From contig JABDGK010000007.1 of the NCBI GenBank assembly GCA_013286085.1, forward strand, positions 920 to 64,919: DNA of 64,000 nucleotides, read 5' to 3'. The stretch comes from Gammaproteobacteria bacterium (GTDB lineage Bacteria; Pseudomonadota; Gammaproteobacteria; DSM-16500). The notes beneath the pieces were generated by a model. That model searched no databases. It was not told the origin of the DNA and saw only the letters and a program-made list of their open reading frames with translations. Made by a program: the position numbers and the translations under genes. Of the stretch, positions 57,895 through 64,000 are shown one piece after another (within the stretch, counting starts at the first letter, position 1; each line of letters opens with the position of its first letter).

Positions 57895-57929
57895 CGTAGG
57901 GTGGACAAAGCGCAGCGTGTCCACCCTAC
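57895..57929. repeat. REP-like palindrome CGTAGGGTGGACAAAGCGCAGCGTGTCCACCCTAC
   Basis: Same family; lies in the convergent gap. Confidence 0.85.
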
Positions 57930-57935
57930 AATTCT

Positions 57936-59192
57936 CTAACTATATCGCCTAATAGCATCAATTGTTAACCCTAACCCTACACTACCAAACGCATCACCCT
58001 GCACGACTTCTGCCTGTGGAAATAACGCATTGATTTTTTCGCGAATGATAGGAATCTTTGTCGAACCACCTGTATAAAACAAAGCGTTAATATCAGAAAC
58101 GGCAACACCTGAATCACTGACAGTTTGCTGAACTTTAGCTATTATCTCACTCACTTGATCATGAATCATTTCATTGAATGTTGTGCGTTTAATATTAGTA
58201 AAGAGTTGTTCTTCTATAAATGACAAATCCAACGCTAATATTTCTTCATCACTTAAACGCTGCTTACTCGTTTCAACGGTATTAAGAATATGATGACCTG
58301 CTCGCATTTTTAATACATGCAGCAATCGAGAAATGAGTTTTTTTTCATAGGCAGCAGTTTGAATCGAACGTAATTGTGATAACGTAGTTGCAGTATAAAG
58401 CATATTTAACGTGTGCCACGTCGTTAAATCATGATAATACATCGATGGCACTTCAATATCACAACTGGAACCACGTATTAAACTACCCATTCCTAGCAAC
58501 GGCATCACCGTTTGCAAACTCATCCGTTGGTCGAAATCCGTACCAGCAATATGAATGCCATTATTTGCTAACACATCTTGCGACCTATCAATGGTATTGA
58601 TGTTAGGATGCAAACGAATCACTGTAAAATCCGACGTACCGCCACCCATATCGATAATGAGTGCTAATTTTTCTGTTTTTAATGTTGACTCATACGCTAA
58701 TGCAGCAGCAATCGGTTCATATTGAAATGTCACCGCCTGAAACCCCAATTCCAAGGCTATTTTTTCCAGTGTATTTTGTGCGAGCCGATCTTTCTCTTTA
58801 TCATGATCATGAAAATAGACAGGCCGTCCTAAGACGGTATGTGTCAGTTCATGCCCCAAGGCTCGCTCGGCTTTATTTTTTATATGATGCATAAAACGTT
58901 TTAACACATCCGCGTAGGGAATAGACTCATTAAAAATAACTGTTTTATCTGCCATTAATGAAGAGCCTAGCACAGATTTCAATGCCATCATCAAACGTCC
59001 AGGCACACCTTCTAAATAATGATTAACCCCCTCTTGCCCAAACATCCACGTCTCGTTTTCTGTATCACAAAAAATAGCTGAACGAATCGACAGTTTAGCG
59101 CCTTCTAGCGCGACTAATTGAGGCAACTGTTGCACGGCAATCCCAATGGTTGAATTACTGGTACCAAAATCCAGTCCACAAAAATTTGGCAT
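57936..59192 (-). CDS. yegD: YegD-type Hsp70-family protein
   Basis: CGLDFGTSNSTIGIAVQ, YEPIAAALAYES, IIDMGGGTSDFTVIRL, FYTGGSTKIPIIREKI. Confidence 0.9.
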   Translation of the reverse strand: MPNFCGLDFGTSNSTIGIAVQQLPQLVALEGAKLSIRSAIFCDTENETWMFGQEGVNHYLEGVPGRLMMALKSVLGSSLMADKTVIFNESIPYADVLKRFMHHIKNKAERALGHELTHTVLGRPVYFHDHDKEKDRLAQNTLEKIALELGFQAVTFQYEPIAAALAYESTLKTEKLALIIDMGGGTSDFTVIRLHPNINTIDRSQDVLANNGIHIAGTDFDQRMSLQTVMPLLGMGSLIRGSSCDIEVPSMYYHDLTTWHTLNMLYTATTLSQLRSIQTAAYEKKLISRLLHVLKMRAGHHILNTVETSKQRLSDEEILALDLSFIEEQLFTNIKRTTFNEMIHDQVSEIIAKVQQTVSDSGVAVSDINALFYTGGSTKIPIIREKINALFPQAEVVQGDAFGSVGLGLTIDAIRRYS

Positions 59193-59317
59193 AATAAGGC
59201 CTCTGAAAAAAATGTAGTATACGGGCTTGCTTGGGAAGTACCGCAGAGGTACTGTTCTTTGATGGTGACACCTTTAAAAGGGCGGCTAATATAACAGAAG
59301 CAATATTGAGTTGTAAA

Positions 59318-59397
59318 GTAGCCCGTATGCAGCGAAGCGTAATACGGGAAAAGTACCAAACCAAACCCCGTATTACGCTTCGCTGCATACGGGCTAC
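59318..59397. repeat. Hairpin with perfect 31-bp arms GTAGCCCGTATGCAGCGAAGCGTAATACGGG
   Basis: 59318..59348 and 59367..59397 are exact reverse complements around an 18-nt loop. Confidence 0.9.
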
Positions 59398-59399
59398 TT

Positions 59400-60272
59400 C
59401 TATTTTAACCCTGCCTCTGTACGTATAACTTCATAAATAGCACTCCAGTCTTTATTTTCCATGCCTTCCGCGATTGCTGCCGAGAAACGCCTACTGACCA
59501 CATTTGCCAACTCGGGTGCCACACACGAGCTTGTGAAAGCTTTTTGAAAAATAGCGACATCCTTCGCACCACCACGCATATCAAAATTCACGTTATCAAA
59601 GTCTCTTGCCTTAATTTTATCGATATAAAGCTTAACTGCGGGGTGCGCAAAAATGACGTGTAGCATGCCTTGAATGTAACTAATATCCACATTATTTTTT
59701 TCAGAATAGACATACAATTCCGAAATCAACTCAAGTGCCGTCATTAGAATATAATTAACTGATATTTTCATGACATTCGCATTAGCCGGTTTATCACCTA
59801 TTTCAAGAATATGCTCGGAAAAAGTTTCTAACAGAAATCGACAACGAGAAATACTGCCAGCAGAGCCTGCTACTAAGGTTGTTAACTTGCCCGCACGCGC
59901 AACCTTTGGCACACCTAATACATTCGCAGCAATATAATAACTACCGTGCTTGGCATGCAACAATTCAAGTTCATTCGATGTTGCTGGCTGAATAGTGGAT
60001 GTACCCACATGCACTGCATTTTTTTTCATGCACGGCAAAAACTCTGTTGCAACCTTCAAAACAGCTGCATCATCTAATAAACAAGTCACCACAATATCAG
60101 CATCACTCACTGCTTCCACCAAAGAAATAGCCTCTATCGCACCTAACTTAATCAGCTCTTCCGCTTTACCTGCCGTACGGTTATAAACAACCAAAGGCAA
60201 TTTTCCTTCTAAAATACGGGTAGCAAGCGCACTGCCCATTTTTCCGAGCCCCATCAGTGCAATTTTTTCCAT
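59400..60272 (-). CDS. 3-hydroxyisobutyrate dehydrogenase-like NAD(P)-dependent oxidoreductase
   Basis: MEKIALMGLGKMGSALATRIL, VVYNRTAGKAEEL, NVLGVPKVARAGKLTTLVAG, NVMKISVNYILM. Confidence 0.88.
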   Translation of the reverse strand: MEKIALMGLGKMGSALATRILEGKLPLVVYNRTAGKAEELIKLGAIEAISLVEAVSDADIVVTCLLDDAAVLKVATEFLPCMKKNAVHVGTSTIQPATSNELELLHAKHGSYYIAANVLGVPKVARAGKLTTLVAGSAGSISRCRFLLETFSEHILEIGDKPANANVMKISVNYILMTALELISELYVYSEKNNVDISYIQGMLHVIFAHPAVKLYIDKIKARDFDNVNFDMRGGAKDVAIFQKAFTSSCVAPELANVVSRRFSAAIAEGMENKDWSAIYEVIRTEAGLK

Positions 60273-60420
60273 TGGTATCCTATTGTTTTTTAAAAGAATT
60301 AATCTCACATAATAAATTAATTTACTAGTTGGATCAATATAGTGATAAATATTTGTCTATTTATCAAATACAAGCTCATGATAGAATCACACTCCTTAAT
60401 CCACCATGAAAGGGTAAAAC

Positions 60421-61458
60421 ATGTTTAAGAAAATATTACTGGGGTCTTGTCTTGCATTATCGAGCCTATCCGCTTGGGCTAATCTCCCCTATTTTCCCAT
60501 TCAATTTCCACGTGATGAAGCAGCACATCAAGCTGATACACCTTATCCGGTCAGCACCCTGTCCGAATGGTGGTATTACAATGGCAAACTCACCAGCACG
60601 AACGGTCGTCACTTCGGGTGCTATCTTAGCTTCAATCGTTATCAGCTTGATTTCAATGGTACTAAAATCGCTGTACCACGCTTTGAAATCCAAATAACCG
60701 ATATTGATAATAAGGTTGTGTATGGCACTGCAGTAATACCTCAAGCCAGCGACACAGAATTTTCAACCAGTGAATTAAAAATAACATTTAGCAAAGATAT
60801 TGCATTACAAAAAAATCAAAATACATATGAAATCAATGTCAGCGTACCTTCAAAACAAGGGCCTGAACTGCAACTCACATTGCATTTAACACCGACACGC
60901 GATGTTTTACTCGTTAATAAAAATGGCTTAGGTGATATGTGGAGCGGTACTAACTCTTATTATTATTCACAAACACATTTGAACACCACGGGTACAATGG
61001 CAATTGGCAATGAAAAATTAACGCTTGATGAAAATAATAGTTTATCGTGGATGGATCATCAATGGGGTGACTTCATCATCATTCCAGGCATCAATCAATG
61101 GACATGGTCATCCATTCAATTAGATAATGGCTTAGAAATTAATCTTGATGTCGTTTTAGATCCTACAGATCCAAAATCAAAAAAACCACTACACAGTGAT
61201 GCAAGTATTGTGATGCCGGATGGTAATCATATCTACACGCATAATGTACAAATTACACCTCACCTTGATCCTAGTTATAAACATCCACTGCGATACAGTA
61301 TCGAAATACCCGAAATTAATTTACAACTTGAATTAAACTCCTATGTTCCCGGTCAAGATGTGAATGGCATTTCGGAAGGTATTAGTGAAGCAACTGGTTT
61401 ATTCCAAGGACAAGCCGTGAAAGGACATGCTTACGCCGAGAGCACAGTTGATAATTAA
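60421..61458 (+). CDS. AttH/CrtC-like lipocalin-fold protein, copy 1
   Basis: Signal peptide; PVSTLSEWWYYNGKLTSTNGRHFGCYLSF...NSLSWMDHQWGDF. Confidence 0.8.
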   Translation: MFKKILLGSCLALSSLSAWANLPYFPIQFPRDEAAHQADTPYPVSTLSEWWYYNGKLTSTNGRHFGCYLSFNRYQLDFNGTKIAVPRFEIQITDIDNKVVYGTAVIPQASDTEFSTSELKITFSKDIALQKNQNTYEINVSVPSKQGPELQLTLHLTPTRDVLLVNKNGLGDMWSGTNSYYYSQTHLNTTGTMAIGNEKLTLDENNSLSWMDHQWGDFIIIPGINQWTWSSIQLDNGLEINLDVVLDPTDPKSKKPLHSDASIVMPDGNHIYTHNVQITPHLDPSYKHPLRYSIEIPEINLQLELNSYVPGQDVNGISEGISEATGLFQGQAVKGHAYAESTVDN

Positions 61459-61473
61459 TCTTAAGGTCATCCT

Positions 61474-62511
61474 ATGTTACGAAAATTAACGCTGAGTATT
61501 TGCTTCGCATTATTCAGCAGCACCGCTTGGGCAAATTTACCTTATCTGCCCATTGAATTTCCACGTGATGAATTTGCTCATTACGAAAATACCCCCTATC
61601 CCGTCAACAATATGACAGAATGGTGGTATTACAATAGTCGCTTTACAGCAAAAAATGGTAGAAAATTTGGGTACTATCTCAACTATAGTTATATTCAACT
61701 GGATTTATACGGAAAGAAAGTTCAAATCCCTATTTTTATGATTCAAATTACCGATATCGACAACAAAAAAGTGTATGGCAAAACCATCGTACCCAATATA
61801 AATGAATCGCATTTCTCTACTACAGCACTAGACTTAGCGTTTGGTAAAGATGTGACAGTGAAAAAAATTCAAAATACCTATTTGTTGGATGGCGTCGTGA
61901 ACCCAGAAAAATCAGGCGAACCCACATTGCGATTCTCCATTCAAACCACACCCACTATTAACCCATTAATGATCAATGGAACAGGCATGGTAGATATGTG
62001 GAATAATACAAATAGCTATTATTATTCTTACACGGATCTTAATACCACGGGTTACATTCAAATCAATGATGAAAAATTTGAAATTGATCCGAAACAAAGT
62101 GTAATGTGGATGGATCATCAATGGGGCGATTTCGTTCTCATTCCAGGGCAAGCAACTTGGTTTTTTTCACTTATTCAATTAGATAATGGTATGCGGCTCA
62201 TTGTTAGTTTACCGTATGATTCTAAGACCAAGCAATATTATGATGGGTATGCCAGCATTGTGATGCCTGACAACACTCGCATTCATACTAAAAATCCGAA
62301 ACTCAGTGTTAGACTTGAAGCGAGCCAACAGTTTCCACAACATTATGATGTTGAAATTCCAGAAATTAACTTGCGGCTTTCTTTAGACTCTTATGTCGAT
62401 AATCAAAATATCAATATGATCTCTGAGGCTGCAAGTGCTGCATCAGGATTCTGGAATGGCAACCCAGTGAAAGGCTCTGCGAATGTGGAAAGCACAGTAA
62501 TTTACAAATAA
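61474..62511 (+). CDS. AttH/CrtC-like lipocalin-fold protein, copy 2
   Basis: PVNNMTEWWYYNSRFTAKNGRKFGYYLNY...QSVMWMDHQWGDF; same length as copy 1 (345 aa). Confidence 0.8.
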   Translation: MLRKLTLSICFALFSSTAWANLPYLPIEFPRDEFAHYENTPYPVNNMTEWWYYNSRFTAKNGRKFGYYLNYSYIQLDLYGKKVQIPIFMIQITDIDNKKVYGKTIVPNINESHFSTTALDLAFGKDVTVKKIQNTYLLDGVVNPEKSGEPTLRFSIQTTPTINPLMINGTGMVDMWNNTNSYYYSYTDLNTTGYIQINDEKFEIDPKQSVMWMDHQWGDFVLIPGQATWFFSLIQLDNGMRLIVSLPYDSKTKQYYDGYASIVMPDNTRIHTKNPKLSVRLEASQQFPQHYDVEIPEINLRLSLDSYVDNQNINMISEAASAASGFWNGNPVKGSANVESTVIYK

Positions 62512-62586
62512 AACTGACCAAGGCTTGTCTTTCCCGCCTTCGCTGGAAAGACAAACTTGGGATGAACTTGATCCACACTACAATTT

Positions 62587-63120
62587 TTAGATAGTAAACA
62601 CCACATCCACAGAAAAACTCTGTGGATTTTTTAAATATCGCTCAACACCAGCAATGTCGTGAATAGATTTCACGGCATTCAGTGCTGCTAAATCAATACT
62701 CGCGACACCACTGGATTTAGCAAGGGTAATATTTTCTAAATGGCCATCCGGATATAAAAGCAATTTTATAGTCACAGACCCATCTTGATTATTCGCAATA
62801 GCCTCATCTGGATATTGTTGTTCTACGGCAATTGCCGAATGCAATAATTGCAATAGCACGTCATTGTTTTTTTGATCAGCATGAATAACTGCTGTATTAA
62901 TGGTATTGTGCTGTGGAGATTGTCTAGCTGGAATTGATGAAGTTTCTTTTACATTGATCTGACTCGACCGGTTTAAAACTAACGATACCGGCCTCACCCA
63001 CAATGTGGGTGAAACATAGTTATGTTCCGCTGAAAAATACAAAACACAACTCAATAGCAACACACTATGCATCAAGAGGGACACAAAAAAACTGCGCTGC
63101 ATTTTAAAGAATTTAAACAT
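62587..63120 (-). CDS. TonB-like energy transducer
   Basis: Single N-terminal TM; C-terminal IANNQDGSVTIKLLLYPDGHLENITLAKSSGVASIDLAALNAVKSI. Confidence 0.8.
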   Translation of the reverse strand: MFKFFKMQRSFFVSLLMHSVLLLSCVLYFSAEHNYVSPTLWVRPVSLVLNRSSQINVKETSSIPARQSPQHNTINTAVIHADQKNNDVLLQLLHSAIAVEQQYPDEAIANNQDGSVTIKLLLYPDGHLENITLAKSSGVASIDLAALNAVKSIHDIAGVERYLKNPQSFSVDVVFTI

Positions 63121-64000
63121 TATGCAAACTCATATTTTACATTCAACGAAAAATTTCGCCCTTCCGCAGGATAAAAAAACTGCGCGGCAAGACTAGGTTG
63201 ATAAACTGTATAAATAAAATAATCTTTATTAAAAATATTATTAACCCGCAATGACGCAGTAAAATGTTCATAAGTATAATTCACGCTACCATTATACAAT
63301 GTATAGCCGCCCATTTTACCGGCTATGTTCGTATTATCACTATCAGCATATTCATTGCCGGTATACAATGCTTCGCCATAGAGTTGCCAATGTTCTTTGA
63401 AAGCATAATCAATATTTGCCGAAATAATATTTTCTGCAACCAAAGGAATCCGATTTCCTGCATAAATTCCTTGTTGGAATCGCGCATTGACATAACCATA
63501 ACGACCACCAATAGTCACTCTATGGGTGACTGGCAATTTTTCTGTGACAGAAAAACCCCGTCTTACAGTTCTATCAAAATTGGTATTCACGCCAAATGGA
63601 TTTTGTGGTGTTTGCAAAGGATCAAATGTAATCTCATCACGTAAGTTTAATTGATATAACGAAAAATCACTCGCTAATTTTTTATATAAAAATTTAATAC
63701 CCGTCTCATATGAAACACCACGTTGAGTTTTTAATCCATTCACACCCGGCGGTGCATCGGCATTTTCATCCGCTTTAGGGAAGCGATAACTTTCCGCACG
63801 CCGCAAATAGGCTTCCATCGCAGACGTTATTTTGGCAGTTATACCGACTGTTGATGCTATTGCTCGATTTAAACTATGGGTAGTTGTCAATACAGACAAT
63901 TGATTATTTTGCTGCGCACCACGCAATCCTGCCTGAAAGCTCACTCGCGATGACACGGGAAAATTGGCCAAACCAAACATACTATATTCTTGTTGTGTAT
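63120..64000 (-). CDS. TonB-dependent (siderophore-type) receptor, N-terminus beyond window edge
   Basis: Barrel strands and C-terminal FTASLRVNNIFNKDYFIYTVYQPSLAAQFFYPAEGRNFSLNVKYEFA; frame is open to position 64000. Confidence 0.88.
   Translation of the reverse strand, partial: TQQEYSMFGLANFPVSSRVSFQAGLRGAQQNNQLSVLTTTHSLNRAIASTVGITAKITSAMEAYLRRAESYRFPKADENADAPPGVNGLKTQRGVSYETGIKFLYKKLASDFSLYQLNLRDEITFDPLQTPQNPFGVNTNFDRTVRRGFSVTEKLPVTHRVTIGGRYGYVNARFQQGIYAGNRIPLVAENIISANIDYAFKEHWQLYGEALYTGNEYADSDNTNIAGKMGGYTLYNGSVNYTYEHFTASLRVNNIFNKDYFIYTVYQPSLAAQFFYPAEGRNFSLNVKYEFA

Noticed and set aside
1-64000. CRISPR array, tRNA or rRNA genes
   Set aside because: No regularly spaced direct repeats, TPsiC-like cloverleaf or rRNA core sequences were noticed by eye; a tRNAscan/CRISPR-finder run would be needed to exclude them formally.

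Overview
A 64 kb, AT-rich (by eye), gene-dense chromosomal window from a gammaproteobacterium. Gene content suggests a host-associated Legionellales/Coxiellaceae-like organism, but this is inference, not proof. I saw no rRNA, tRNA, CRISPR array or intact transposase. Recognisable content: a histidine kinase / RR-kinase / response-regulator operon (5.2-8.9 kb); an HlyD-ABC-ABC-NodT tripartite exporter (19.2-25.6 kb); three secreted proteases of different catalytic classes (C1, S53, M4); two L,D-transpeptidase paralogues; a hipBA toxin-antitoxin pair; an outer-membrane/secreted protein block (41.3-45.4 kb); panD and a CAP-domain protein; a GNAT/CBS-like PLP-enzyme operon; upp-psuG and an AzgA-type purine permease; a YegD-type Hsp70; tandem AttH/CrtC-like proteins; and a TonB / TonB-dependent receptor pair at the right edge. 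Between these are large ORFs with effector-like character: a eukaryotic-like kinase with internal C-terminal repeats, a three-repeat protein resembling mitochondrial carriers, a HAD-motif protein, and coiled-coil proteins, one with a clear internal duplication. Non-coding structure is rich: a ~332 bp nested inverted-repeat element in a broken gene, a dispersed GTAGGGTGGAC palindrome family (including identical inverted 34-bp copies flanking the S53 protease gene), a 31-bp perfect-arm hairpin, and a 17-bp perfect palindrome beside an unlisted 44-codon sORF. All assignments are from reading motifs by eye; no searches were run.
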